Notes: generated by a model not told the origin, from the letters alone. Positions 1 to 8,921 are shown, counted from the first letter of the stretch. The stretch: DNA of 37,615 nt from CAZVPZ01 sp964629245 (GCA_964629245.1 CAZVPZ010000008.1:1-37615), one strand, 5' to 3'. A program made the numbers and translations.

Positions 1-2
1 GC

Positions 3-1088
3 CGAAGGAAAGTCATAGTCGGTTTTTTGCTGGTACTGCTGGCAGGGAACGCTTCCGCTATCTACGTGGGGACCGCTCCAGGCGTGAAGGATCTAGGTGT
101 TATAGAGCGGGGAGAGACCCGGACGGTCAAGTTCTATCTTGTTACAAATATCGACGGTGCGTTCCAGGTCAGCCCAGGGTTTACAAGACCGTCCTCTTCG
201 GTTTTCCGCGGCAACAAGACCGGCAGGTACAACTTCATACCGGCGAAGAGCTCGCAGGAGGACATAAGCGACTGGGTAAGGTTCCAGAGGGACCGGTTCA
301 CCCTTGACCCCTCGACGGAGCGGGTGATAGGCCTCCGGAACGGGGGGGTGACGAGGGCGCAGGGAGAAGTCACATTCTTCCTTGAAGTGCCAGAGGACGC
401 TGAACCCGGATACCACGCGGGTGCTATAAACATAAACCCTAGACTGGGAGGTCCGGGGGGTTCGGGCACAGGGGTCCTGACCATGGGTATAACCCAGTTC
501 GTGTTCGTCTTCAGGGTTCCCGGGACAGCAAAGAGAAAACTGGATATAGAGAGGGTGAACGCTCTCAGGACTGCTGACGAGGAGGTGAGGATAGACTTCC
601 TGGTCAGGAACGAGGGAACGGTCACCACCCAGGTATCGAGGGCCGAGACCCTGCTCTACGACGATTTCGGGAACAAGAGCGGCGAACTTGCAACCGGGGG
701 GATGTATCTCAAGCCGGGTGAGACAAAGGTGGTCAGCACCTACTGGAAGGGAGGCCACGTCGAGGCGGGAGACTACCGCGTCAGGGGAGAGCTGAACTAC
801 CTGACCGGTAACGCTTTTCTGGATGAAACCATAAGCATAACCGATTATATACAGATAGAGTCGGCTGGAGAGGGCGAAGAGGGAGGAATCCCGTGGTGGA
901 TAGTCGTCATAGTCCTAGTCCTGCTCGGGGTGCTGATGTACTCGTTTGACGTTGACACGGTCTGGATACTTGCGGCGCTCGGCGTCCTCGGCATCTCCGC
1001 GTTCATAATTTTATCGGACCTGCCTCTATATCTAATCGGTGTGCTTATAATACTGACAGCCGGTGTTCTTGTCTATAGGTGGTACTGA
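3..1088 (+). CDS. Secreted Ig-like/DUF916-like membrane-anchored protein, 5' end outside window
   Basis: The reading frame is open to the window edge. The first visible residues (RRKVIVGFLLVLLAGNASA) look like the basic and hydrophobic parts of a signal peptide, so the true start lies just upstream and TTG at 27 is not a credible start. After the signal come two beta-rich regions of about 120 residues. The first holds a pattern like 'fLEVPEDAEPGYHAG', and the second 'VRNEGTVTTQV...LKPGETKVV'. This resembles the DUF916/WxL-interacting type of extracellular Ig-like domain. The C-terminus has two to three TM segments (from about PWWIVVIVLVLLG) and ends in a short basic tail. The stop overlaps the next ATG (TGATG at 1086-1090), so the two are translationally coupled. 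Function is unknown; a cell-surface structural role is inferred. Confidence 0.75.
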   Translation, partial: RRKVIVGFLLVLLAGNASAIYVGTAPGVKDLGVIERGETRTVKFYLVTNIDGAFQVSPGFTRPSSSVFRGNKTGRYNFIPAKSSQEDISDWVRFQRDRFTLDPSTERVIGLRNGGVTRAQGEVTFFLEVPEDAEPGYHAGAININPRLGGPGGSGTGVLTMGITQFVFVFRVPGTAKRKLDIERVNALRTADEEVRIDFLVRNEGTVTTQVSRAETLLYDDFGNKSGELATGGMYLKPGETKVVSTYWKGGHVEAGDYRVRGELNYLTGNAFLDETISITDYIQIESAGEGEEGGIPWWIVVIVLVLLGVLMYSFDVDTVWILAALGVLGISAFIILSDLPLYLIGVLIILTAGVLVYRWY

Positions 1089-1546
1089 TGAGCAGACTTG
1101 CGGCATCTATTATAATAGTGAGCGTACTGGTTGGCCTGGGTCTCTCGGCCCCGGGCTACCTGGACTCGAACCACACTGCTACCGGTAAAAAGGAGTTCAG
1201 GGCGAAGGCCAAGGTCATCAACACTTCTGGCAACGAGACCAAGAGCATAGGCATAGTCGGCGATCCCCGGCTGGACTTCGGCGTCCTCCCCTACGAGGCG
1301 GGCTCTGCGAAGTTCATCGATCTGAAGGCGGGCAGGAAGTCGCTGATAACTCTCTCCGCGACCGGCAACATCTCGGAGTTCCTGGAATACCGGAGGAAGG
1401 CATACTTCGAGGGCGATAAACAGATAAAAATCCACTTTGACGCGAACGAGACCGGTTTCTTCGCCGGCAACGTTTCCGTCGGGATGCAGACACCGGTTGA
1501 CAGGTGGGGGCGGCTATGGCTGGACGTGAAGTCGTCTATCTACTAG
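1088..1546 (+). CDS. Small secreted beta-rich surface protein
   Basis: ATG at 1088 shares one base with the upstream stop and gives MSRLAASIIIVSVLVGLGLS, a signal peptide or N-terminal anchor. A GTG at 1079 is in frame but lies inside the upstream gene. The remaining ~130 residues contain several N-x-S/T sequons. The spacing 'LDFGVLPYEAG...LKAGRKSLITLSATGNIS...' is typical of archaeal extracellular beta-sandwich domains. It has no C-terminal TM helix and overlaps the next gene by about 30 nt, so the three genes at the left edge form one operon. No named family was recognised. Confidence 0.7.
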   Translation: MSRLAASIIIVSVLVGLGLSAPGYLDSNHTATGKKEFRAKAKVINTSGNETKSIGIVGDPRLDFGVLPYEAGSAKFIDLKAGRKSLITLSATGNISEFLEYRRKAYFEGDKQIKIHFDANETGFFAGNVSVGMQTPVDRWGRLWLDVKSSIY

Positions 1547-2316
1547 CGGTTCTCTTCCTCGTCGCTGCGATACCCTCCACCGCGGGACTTGAACTACAGG
1601 TGCTGATATCGGATAACTCCGACTTCAGCGTCCACGAAGTAAACTACATCAACGAGACCGAGGGTGTACAGCGGGTAAACTTCACGGTAGAGAACGTGGG
1701 CTCGATAGGGTGCGAGTACCGGCTGAAGGCGGTATTCAACAGCTCGGAGGATGCTTCTCAGTCCTACTCCGGCGCCCACCGTCTATGGTCCGGAGATACT
1801 TCATTCGCAGAGCTTTACTACCTCCCGGAGAACGTATCAGGTACCGTGGATTCGGAGATATACATGCAGTACTGCGGCAACGAGGATCTGGTAAAGCGGT
1901 TCAGCTTCAGGATGTCGACCCCCGAGTTTCCCAACCGGACCGTGGACTCCGAGACACTCGACGCCAACTCCACCCATGCTATGGTCAGCGTGGATGCGGC
2001 GGAAAGTGGAGTGATGATACCCCGGGACTACCCTGGCGGCTGGAAGGTGTCCTCAGTTGAGGTAGTGGAAGGGGAAGCGACGGCGGAGTACGACGCGCCA
2101 CTGTTCAGTCCCAGGACCAATATCACCTATACGGTCGTTGACAGCGGGGGAGACGTGCTAGGGACGACCACTGTCAACCTCAACGTCAGGCCCACCTTTA
2201 TCGAGGTGTTGATGCAGAACCGGTACCGGGTCCTGCTGGCGATATCCGTAATTTTAAATATCCTTCTGTTGATGTACAGAGGCTCTGTAATCCGAGGAAT
2301 TAAAGCTTTAAAGTAG
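1516..2316 (+). CDS. Secreted single-TM surface protein
   Basis: ATG at 1516 gives MAGREVVYLLAVLFLVAAIPSTAG, a clear signal peptide; an in-frame GTG at 1504 is possible. The ectodomain (~210 residues) is beta-rich with two Cys (in GCEYR and QYCGN) and sequons such as NET, NFT, NSS and NVS. A single C-terminal TM helix (YRVLLAISVILNILLLMY) precedes a short basic cytoplasmic tail. The start lies about 30 nt inside the preceding gene in another frame, so expression is coupled. It is the third member of a surface-protein operon of unknown role. Confidence 0.7.
   Translation: MAGREVVYLLAVLFLVAAIPSTAGLELQVLISDNSDFSVHEVNYINETEGVQRVNFTVENVGSIGCEYRLKAVFNSSEDASQSYSGAHRLWSGDTSFAELYYLPENVSGTVDSEIYMQYCGNEDLVKRFSFRMSTPEFPNRTVDSETLDANSTHAMVSVDAAESGVMIPRDYPGGWKVSSVEVVEGEATAEYDAPLFSPRTNITYTVVDSGGDVLGTTTVNLNVRPTFIEVLMQNRYRVLLAISVILNILLLMYRGSVIRGIKALK
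2308..2315 (+). promoter_or_regulatory. TATA-like box for the 891-residue surface protein
   Basis: An A/T-rich CTTTAAAG element lies at the end of the upstream gene, about 27-30 nt before ATG 2339. That is the distance expected for a leaderless archaeal transcript. It is a prediction from spacing and composition only. Confidence 0.4.
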
Positions 2317-2338
2317 CTGAGCCCCATTTAACTATTAG

Positions 2339-5014
2339 ATGGTCCCGACTAGTCACAGCTGGAGCCGGATTCTACTCGTTGCGTCTCTAGTTGTTCTAAT
2401 AGCAGGCGGTGTTTCAGCCCAGACCGCGAACGTAACGATCGAATCGCAGGACGAGTCTCTCTGGCTGAACAATGATGACACGACCGTTAACGGGGAGTAT
2501 TCCTGTTCAGGCGGGCAGGTCACGATAGAGAGCCCTGGCGGGAGCACTGCAACTCCTAACTACGTGGGAAATAAAGAGTTCGAATTCCCGTTCCAGGAGA
2601 GCACTTTCTCGGATTACGGGACTTACCTTGTGGAACTCGACTGCTCCGGTGACACCGATACGACTTCTTTCGAGGTGAAAAGGCTCAAGGTGACACGCGT
2701 CGAGCCCACGGCTGACATCGAGAAATACTCGGGCGAGAGGTTCACGGTAGCGCTGAACGCCACCGATGGCCAGAGTCAGGTAGTGCTCGATAACCAGGAT
2801 ACTGAGTTCGACATCCGATTTCTGGGCGGTAACCAGCTTCCACACGGTCTACCCAGCTATTCTAGCGGTGTCGTATCATTCCCGGTGGAGATACCGAAGG
2901 ACACTGATCCCGGCAACAAGAGGCTTGTGACAGGAGTTAAATACACCTCCCAGTCCGGGGAGGTCATCGAGACTAATTCGCAGAACGCGGGAGACATCCG
3001 TGTGAAGGTGAAGAGGGCGTTTCAGGCAAGGGTGCTGAACCGGACCCCTGTCACCGGTGAAATCGCGTACAAAGACCTGAAGGAGGACCTCTCATCGATG
3101 AGCGTCAGGACCAAGGTCACGAAGAAAGGCCAGCCCCAGAACACCCTGGCGCCGAGCGACTTCTACGTTAAAGTGATGGATGAGGACGGCGACAGGATTA
3201 AAGGTGGAGAATGGCTGGACTCCAGTCCAGGCCAGGACGATGGCGTCTACAACCTCCAGCTCAGTGACCTGCCGAGCCTGAAGTACGGTGAGTATACCTT
3301 CGAGCTGGGCGTCGACAGGGACGGCGGCACACCGATAACCAACTTCACGGTCTTCAGGTATGTCACGCTTTCGGGCACGCTACTCGATGCGTCGGGACAG
3401 CCTGTCAAAGCCAGTATAACCGCAGACAGGGAGGGGCTGACGCACAGCTTTAACTTCAACAAGGGAGGTGAATACGTCGGGAACCTGCTTCCAGGTGTCT
3501 ACAACTTCACACTCCATTTCCCACAGGCGGATGTCCGTGTGGATGGCGTGGAGATGAAAGGCGGACTTGCGGGAAGCATCAAGTACGATGAAGTGCCAAC
3601 GAAATCCCTCAACAAGCTCCAGGGGGAAGGTATCATAGTACTGAACGGTGTCGCGGTGGTATTCGGGTATCCGTTCGCTGACGCATCTATCAACCTCCGG
3701 TACAACCCCGGCGACGCGAACTTCCAGAACATCCGCGTCCTGGAATGCGAGAACTGGAACTTCAGGAACAGGGAATGCTTCGAGGAGTTTGAGGAGATCG
3801 ATCTCAGCAGGAACCAGATATCGCCGACCACGGGGATGATACAGGTGCCGATGGACCCGGTCAACGTCTCCGGGGACAAGAAGATACTGATGAATGCCTA
3901 CATGGTGGTCCGGAACACAGACCTTGAGCCCCAGGACATCGAGGTCGATTCGGGCCGGATACCGGTGGGACAGAGCTTCGACGTTTCCGGTAACGTGGTC
4001 CAGCCGGACGGCACGGGCGTTGGCAACGTGAAGCTCACGATATCTATACTTGACGGGGGAGAACTGGTCAAACAGCGGAACATATCCACACAGGGAGACG
4101 GTTCCTTCTCCACACAGGTGGAGGCGCCGGAGGATGAGGGGCTTTTCGATATCAGGCTGGCGGCTCGGAAGAGCCCTTACACCGGTTTCACCTACTCGGC
4201 GGACCAGCAGCTCGATACATACGTTGAAAGGCGAATAGAGGTCCAGACCCCGGACACGGTGGAGTTCAGTCCAGGCGAGGAGTCGAGGGCCAGCTTCACG
4301 GTGATAAACTCGGGCCAGGCCCCCGTCCAGAGCGCCAAGCTCGCAGTCCGCGGACTTAACAACGACTGGTACACCTGGGATAAGAACACCTGGGATCGCA
4401 TCCCCCCCGGGAGTTCGAGGACCGCTACCATGACGGTGACGCTCCCCGATGATTACTGTGAGGAGCGGTGCCGCGAGTATCCCACCTTTGATGTGGAGGC
4501 GGTAGGTCAGTCGGGCGGCAACGCGCTGAACGACATAGTGACCGTCCGTTCCGTGGTCACGAAGGATGATACTCAGCAGGTCAACGCCACCCAGGAACGG
4601 CCCTCCGACGAAGGAGGTTTCCCCGGTTCGGAGATCCCAAGGGCCACCGGTGAGTTCCTCGCCAGCCAGAGCAGCCTCAACATCGCGCTCGGACTTATAG
4701 TGGTGTTCACGATGGTCCTCGCCGGAGCTATAAAGAGGAAGAAATCGGCCGGCTCCGGTGGTAGGGGCGGCGGTCGTGGGAACAGGCCTACATCGGGTGG
4801 AGGCAGGGGCGGTGGAAGGAGTCAGGTCCAGAGACCGGAAGTTTCCTCCCAGAAGCCACAGGTCAACGCGGATGAGAAAAAGGAAAGCGGGGGCGAGAGT
4901 ACTGCCCCGGCGGTCGAAAGCCAGGGCGGTTCCGGAAGTTTCGCGTGTGATGTCTGCGGCGAGGAGTTCGACACGGAGTCAGCCAGAGAGCTCCACGAGC
5001 AGGCGATTCACTAG
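2339..5014 (+). CDS. Giant single-pass surface protein with cytoplasmic C2H2 zinc finger
   Basis: This 891-residue protein has a signal peptide (LLVASLVVLIAGGVSA). A long series of Ig-like modules follows. They include carboxypeptidase-regulatory-like domains ('VTLSGTLLDASGQPVKASIT', 'VSGNVVQPDGTGVGNVKLTI') and a NEW3-like module near residue 640 ('SPGEESRASFTVINSGQAP'). A TM helix (LNIALGLIVVFTMVLAGAI) is followed by KRKK, so the tail should be cytoplasmic. The tail is a Gly/Arg-rich linker (GGRGGGRGN..., GGGRGGGRSQ) of ~80 residues. It ends in a C2-x12-H-x4-H finger, C870, C873, H886 and H891, where H891 is the last residue. The ectodomain looks like an adhesin or sensor, and the finger suggests binding of protein or nucleic acid inside the cell. 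It is convergent with minD. Confidence 0.8.
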   Translation: MVPTSHSWSRILLVASLVVLIAGGVSAQTANVTIESQDESLWLNNDDTTVNGEYSCSGGQVTIESPGGSTATPNYVGNKEFEFPFQESTFSDYGTYLVELDCSGDTDTTSFEVKRLKVTRVEPTADIEKYSGERFTVALNATDGQSQVVLDNQDTEFDIRFLGGNQLPHGLPSYSSGVVSFPVEIPKDTDPGNKRLVTGVKYTSQSGEVIETNSQNAGDIRVKVKRAFQARVLNRTPVTGEIAYKDLKEDLSSMSVRTKVTKKGQPQNTLAPSDFYVKVMDEDGDRIKGGEWLDSSPGQDDGVYNLQLSDLPSLKYGEYTFELGVDRDGGTPITNFTVFRYVTLSGTLLDASGQPVKASITADREGLTHSFNFNKGGEYVGNLLPGVYNFTLHFPQADVRVDGVEMKGGLAGSIKYDEVPTKSLNKLQGEGIIVLNGVAVVFGYPFADASINLRYNPGDANFQNIRVLECENWNFRNRECFEEFEEIDLSRNQISPTTGMIQVPMDPVNVSGDKKILMNAYMVVRNTDLEPQDIEVDSGRIPVGQSFDVSGNVVQPDGTGVGNVKLTISILDGGELVKQRNISTQGDGSFSTQVEAPEDEGLFDIRLAARKSPYTGFTYSADQQLDTYVERRIEVQTPDTVEFSPGEESRASFTVINSGQAPVQSAKLAVRGLNNDWYTWDKNTWDRIPPGSSRTATMTVTLPDDYCEERCREYPTFDVEAVGQSGGNALNDIVTVRSVVTKDDTQQVNATQERPSDEGGFPGSEIPRATGEFLASQSSLNIALGLIVVFTMVLAGAIKRKKSAGSGGRGGGRGNRPTSGGGRGGGRSQVQRPEVSSQKPQVNADEKKESGGESTAPAVESQGGSGSFACDVCGEEFDTESARELHEQAIH

Positions 5015-5038
5015 CTTATAGAAGAACTGGAAAAGTCT

Positions 5039-5818
5039 CTACCGGAAAGCGTCCTTTATCTTGGTGATGCCCCTTTTCAGCTGTGGGAAGCTCGGCTTCT
5101 CGTAGTTTACTCCTTCAAGGTCGGATGCAAGCTTCTTTATCTCCAGCGCCGCGTCGGAAAGAGGTTCGTAGTGTAGTAGGGGTTCGCCGTCGAAGAGACT
5201 GCGTTTCATCTCCACGTCGTAGGGTATCCGGGCCATGATGTGCGACTCCGTCATTATCTCGACCTCGTGGTCGACGAGTTCGCGCTCCGGGTCGTCCTCT
5301 ATCATGTTGACGACCGTTCCGAGAATCGGCTTCCTCATCTGCTTCGCCCTCTCTATTATCTGGGCCGCGTTTATACCAGAGGTCTGCGTCGGCATCGTCA
5401 CGATTAGGAGTTCGTCGCACGCCGACATTATCGACTGTACAGTCGAGTCGAGGCCGGGCGGACAGTCCACCAGGACGTAGTCGGAGTCCTGTGCAGCGAC
5501 CTCCAGCACCTGCCTCAGGTTTGTGGTATCCGGTTCCACCTGCTCTATCTCGTTTGAGGAGGTCATAACCTTGATGCCGGTGGGATGCCTGAAGACGGCG
5601 TTCGCCGCACGGGCATTACCGTCCAGCACCTGCTGTATCTTGACAGGGTGGTCGTATCTTCCGAGGTAGACTCCCAGGTTGGATGCGGAGAAATCGGCGT
5701 CGACAAGCGTCACTTCCTTGCCGAACTGTTTGAGAGCGACGCCGAGGTTGACGCACACACTGGTCTTCCCTACACCCCCTTTACCGGAAATCATTCCGAT
5801 TATTCTTCCCTGACTCAT
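5039..5818 (-). CDS. minD: MinD/ParA-family ATPase
   Basis: This deviant Walker A P-loop ATPase has the signature GMISGKGGVGKTS near the N-terminus, switch I-like 'LVDADFSASNLG' and Walker B/switch II-like 'YVLVDCPPGLDS'. MinD proteins dimerise on ATP and position cell structures at the membrane. The C-terminal stretch FPQLKRGITKIKDAFR could be an amphipathic membrane-targeting helix, as in MinD. ATG at 5818 is preferred over GTG 5824 because MSQGRIIGMISGKGG is the usual start of the fold and a TATA-like box lies about 30 nt upstream. No MinC or MinE is visible. Its position beside surface and pilus genes suggests it positions the pilus machine, as archaeal MinD homologues can; that is inference. 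Confidence 0.9.
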   Translation of the reverse strand: MSQGRIIGMISGKGGVGKTSVCVNLGVALKQFGKEVTLVDADFSASNLGVYLGRYDHPVKIQQVLDGNARAANAVFRHPTGIKVMTSSNEIEQVEPDTTNLRQVLEVAAQDSDYVLVDCPPGLDSTVQSIMSACDELLIVTMPTQTSGINAAQIIERAKQMRKPILGTVVNMIEDDPERELVDHEVEIMTESHIMARIPYDVEMKRSLFDGEPLLHYEPLSDAALEIKKLASDLEGVNYEKPSFPQLKRGITKIKDAFR

Positions 5819-5841
5819 TAACACACTAGAATTCGATTATT

Positions 5842-5854
5842 GGATTAATAAATC
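5842..5854 (-). promoter_or_regulatory. TATA-like box for minD
   Basis: On the minus strand this reads GATTTATTAATCC, about 30 nt upstream of ATG 5818. It is one half of a divergent promoter region of about 135 bp. Confidence 0.45.
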
Positions 5855-5925
5855 TGATGTAGCCGGTTTTCAGCCGATTTCTTGTAGGATTCTGGGCCGA
5901 TAAAGAAAGTTACCACTCCGGAGAG

Positions 5926-5933
5926 TTTAAAAT
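5926..5933 (+). promoter_or_regulatory. TATA-like box for the 138-residue anchored protein
   Basis: TTTAAAAT is centred 27 nt upstream of ATG 5956, the spacing of a leaderless archaeal gene. A second A/T stretch (TTTTAAATA) nearer the start is too close to act as a TATA box. Confidence 0.45.
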
Positions 5934-5955
5934 CTTTTACTTTTAAATAGTAACT

Positions 5956-6372
5956 ATGTCAAAGTTCTGGTCCTTCGTGGGTGCTGTACTGGTGATCGCG
6001 GTCATCCTGCTCGCGGTAGGCGGCGGTGAAGACAGGGGTATCAACTTCACCGACCTGGAGACCGAGTGCAGATACGACCGGGGTAGCTCAGTCGACATAA
6101 ACCTCGAACAGGATAACTCGTTTTCTTTCACCGGGCATTTTCCCGTCCAGGATACCCGTTCGGGACTCGATTACAGTTACTCGGTTGGCGAGAACTCGGT
6201 GACGCTCGACATCTTCGCAGTTGAAGGGAAACGTCCTGGCAACTTCTCGGATAACTGCCTGGGCTCCGTGGTCTACGATTCGAGGACCGCGGAACTTCCT
6301 CCCGGAGAATACCTGGTGACTGTGAAGCATAACGGTAGGATGCGGGAGACAGTTCTGATAGAGGCCAAGTAG
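5956..6372 (+). CDS. Small membrane-anchored extracellular protein
   Basis: The N-terminal TM or signal anchor is FWSFVGAVLVIAVILLAVGGG. It is followed by ~110 polar, beta-rich residues with two Cys (TECRYD and DNCLGS) that may form a disulfide. The tail 'LPPGEYLVTVKHNGRMRETVLIEA' resembles the last strands of an Ig-like or PEGA-like domain. It stands alone between divergent minD and convergent ppsA, with stops one base apart from ppsA. No family was recognised; a surface-exposed role is inferred. Confidence 0.7.
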   Translation: MSKFWSFVGAVLVIAVILLAVGGGEDRGINFTDLETECRYDRGSSVDINLEQDNSFSFTGHFPVQDTRSGLDYSYSVGENSVTLDIFAVEGKRPGNFSDNCLGSVVYDSRTAELPPGEYLVTVKHNGRMRETVLIEAK

Positions 6373-6373
6373 C

Positions 6374-8899
6374 TCAGGTGTTGAGCCTGTATTTGACCTT
6401 CCCGTCTATGTTCTCGATCCTCACTTTTCCTTCCTTTGCGAGCCAGCCCAGCGCCTGGTGTACGGTGTCACGGTCGATCGCCTCGTCTGTATAGTTCATT
6501 ATCTTTCTTGCGGTCGCACCGCCCTGTTCTGTCAGTGCCTCGTAGACCTGTCCGGCGGGCTCACCGATCATCCCGGTTATGTTGAACTCGAAGCTCGGCT
6601 GTCGCTCGTTAGCCTCCTCTGCCTCTGCCACCTTCACGATAGTCTTGAGCGCGACATCGGGGGAGACTGATATCGCGTCTATCCCCTCGTCGACGAGGAA
6701 CTCTGCGTATTCCTCGTGCGTGCTGGGCGCGTCGCCGCAGATGCCGACGTGTTTCCCTTTCCGGTGGGCCTTCGATATCAGGGTCCTGATGGATTCCTTC
6801 ACCGCCTCGTCCCTCTCATCAAACAGGTTCTTGAGGCGGTCGCTGTTCCTGTCGACACCGAGAGTAAGTTGCGTCAGGTCGTTGGTGCCGATGGAGAAGC
6901 CATCGAATACCTCGGCAAAGTCTTCCGCACGGATGATGTTGGCGGGGATCTCCGCCATCACGTAGACCTCTATATCGTTCCTGTCAAGGCCATACTCCTT
7001 CATCTTCGCCCTGACGTTCTTTCCCTCTTCCACGGTGCGGCAGAACGGCACCATGATGGTGAGGTTGTCGAGGTCGAGTTCGTCTATACACTGCCGTAGC
7101 GCTTTACACTCTAGTTCGAAGGCTTTCTGGAACACGTCATCGTAGTAGCGGGACGCGCCCCTCCAGCCGAGCATGGGGTTCGCCTCCTCGGGCTCGTAGT
7201 CTTCTCCTCCCTTTAACTGCCGGTACTCGTCGGTCTTGAAGTCCGAAAGACGTACGACTACCTGGTCCGGGTAGAATGCGGCACCAATCTTTCCGATGCC
7301 GGACCGCAACGCTTCGACGTACTCCTCCTCGCGGCCCTGCTCTATAAGCGCGAGAGGGTGCTCCCCGACGTGTGAAGATATTATGAACTCCTCCCTGGCG
7401 AGCCCTACCCCTTCTACCGGAAGCTGTGCGACGTGGAACACCTCGCTCGGCTCTCCTATATTGACCTGGACCTCTGTATCGGTCTCCGGGATCTCGTCGA
7501 GGTGGTGCTCTTCGACCTCGAAGTCGAGCTGCCCCTTCCATATCTTGCCTGTGCTCGAAGAGCAGTCGACAGTGACCTCCTGTCCATCTGAAAGCTCGGA
7601 GGTCGCGGTCTCCGTGCCGATTACTGCTGGCACCCCCAGTTCCCTTGAAACGATGGCGGCGTGGGATGTGCGTCCTCCCTTGTTCGTGATTATGGCTCCG
7701 GCCTTCTTCATTATCGGCTCCCAGTCCGGATCTGTCATGTCGGTGACTAGGACCTGGTCCTCCTCGAACTCGTCTATCTGCTTCGGCGAGCTGAGTACGT
7801 GGGCCCTGCCCTGGCCTATCTTCGAACCGATAGCGCTCCCTTCCAGTAGGACATCGGATTCCTCTTTCAGCTTGTATTCCTCGATTACGTTCTGGTCCTT
7901 CTCGCTGTGGACCGTTTCCGGCCTGGCCTGGACGATGTACAGCTCCTTGGTTTCGCCGTCGTATACCCACTCGATGTCCATGGGCTTGTCGTAGTGCTCT
8001 TCGATGCGTATCCCGTACTTGGCGAGCTCCTTGATCTGGTTGTCGGTTATGCAGAACTTTTCCCGCTCGGACTGCGGCACGTCCTTCTTGACGTTCTCCT
8101 TGTCGTCTCCCTCCTTGTGTTCGGGGTTGCGTACCAGCTTGACCTCCTTGTCGCCCAGCTTTTTTTCGATTATTCCGTTGTTGTGCTTGAAGACCGTGAA
8201 CTCGTCAGGGTTGACCTCTCCCGCGACCACCAGGTCCCCGAGGCCGTAGCTACCATTTATCGTAACTACCTCGTCGAAGCCGGAGTCGGGGTCAAGGGTG
8301 AACATCACTCCCGCGGCACCTGTATCCGAGCGACCCATCTTCTGGACCACCGCGCTCAGCTTGACGTCGAAATGGCTGAAACCCTTGTCCTCCCTGTAGG
8401 AGATCGCACGGTTGGTGAAAAGCGATGCGAAGCAGTCCTTGATACGTTTTATCAGGTCTTCACGTCCGGAGACGTTGAGGTATGTATCCTGCTGTCCGGC
8501 GAACGACGCGCCCGGCAGGTCCTCCGCTGTCGCGCTCGACCGGACGGCGACCTCGGGGTTCTCGACTCCAAGCCTCTCCTCCAGCTCGCTGTAGGACTCG
8601 ATGAAATCTCTCCGTAACTCCTCCGGCATGTCCGCTTCCTGGATGTGTGCCCTGATCTGTTCTCCCCTGCGCTGCAGATCCTTCACGTCGTCTGTATCCA
8701 GACCGTCCAGAAGGGTCTCTATCTTGTCTCTCAGCTCTGTGTCGTGTATGAAGGTGTCGTACGCATCCGAGGTCGTCGCGAAGCCCGGTAGCACCGGAAC
8801 CTCGACCTCGTTCCTGAGTTCTCCCAGGTTTGCGCTTTTGCCCCCGACTTTCTCGGTGTCGTCCGCGTTGATTTCCTCGAACCAGAGCACGTTAGTCAT
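6374..8899 (-). CDS. ppsA: Phosphoenolpyruvate synthase with C-terminal winged-helix domain
   Basis: This enzyme makes PEP from pyruvate and ATP, giving AMP and Pi. The N-terminal ATP-grasp part (1-330) contains KVGGKSANLGEL and 'VRSSATAEDLPGASFAGQQ'. The phosphohistidine domain carries GGRTSHAAIVSRELGVPAVI with catalytic His413. The TIM barrel holds 'AEIPANI', 'FSIGTNDLTQLTLGVDRN' and the catalytic-Cys motif GICGDAPS (Cys721). Residues 1-765 match ordinary PpsA (~760-800 residues). The last ~70 residues are extra: 'MIGEPAGQVYEALTEQGG...' and 'DTVHQALGWLAKEGKVRIE' match a DUF2582-type winged helix, so this is a fusion. The gene is single, with its own strong TATA box. Confidence 0.95.
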   Translation of the reverse strand: MTNVLWFEEINADDTEKVGGKSANLGELRNEVEVPVLPGFATTSDAYDTFIHDTELRDKIETLLDGLDTDDVKDLQRRGEQIRAHIQEADMPEELRRDFIESYSELEERLGVENPEVAVRSSATAEDLPGASFAGQQDTYLNVSGREDLIKRIKDCFASLFTNRAISYREDKGFSHFDVKLSAVVQKMGRSDTGAAGVMFTLDPDSGFDEVVTINGSYGLGDLVVAGEVNPDEFTVFKHNNGIIEKKLGDKEVKLVRNPEHKEGDDKENVKKDVPQSEREKFCITDNQIKELAKYGIRIEEHYDKPMDIEWVYDGETKELYIVQARPETVHSEKDQNVIEEYKLKEESDVLLEGSAIGSKIGQGRAHVLSSPKQIDEFEEDQVLVTDMTDPDWEPIMKKAGAIITNKGGRTSHAAIVSRELGVPAVIGTETATSELSDGQEVTVDCSSSTGKIWKGQLDFEVEEHHLDEIPETDTEVQVNIGEPSEVFHVAQLPVEGVGLAREEFIISSHVGEHPLALIEQGREEEYVEALRSGIGKIGAAFYPDQVVVRLSDFKTDEYRQLKGGEDYEPEEANPMLGWRGASRYYDDVFQKAFELECKALRQCIDELDLDNLTIMVPFCRTVEEGKNVRAKMKEYGLDRNDIEVYVMAEIPANIIRAEDFAEVFDGFSIGTNDLTQLTLGVDRNSDRLKNLFDERDEAVKESIRTLISKAHRKGKHVGICGDAPSTHEEYAEFLVDEGIDAISVSPDVALKTIVKVAEAEEANERQPSFEFNITGMIGEPAGQVYEALTEQGGATARKIMNYTDEAIDRDTVHQALGWLAKEGKVRIENIDGKVKYRLNT

Positions 8900-8921
8900 A
8901 CTCTAGGGTTCTCGCCGCTTC

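Noticed and set aside
93..758. 221-residue minus-strand open frame inside the first surface gene
   Set aside because: It lies opposite a gene with a signal peptide, TM helices and clear surface-domain composition; its own sequence shows no domain or motif.
7137..7970. 277-residue frame within ppsA
   Set aside because: It is an Arg/Gly-rich shadow on the same strand as PpsA, whose catalytic motifs occupy the true frame.
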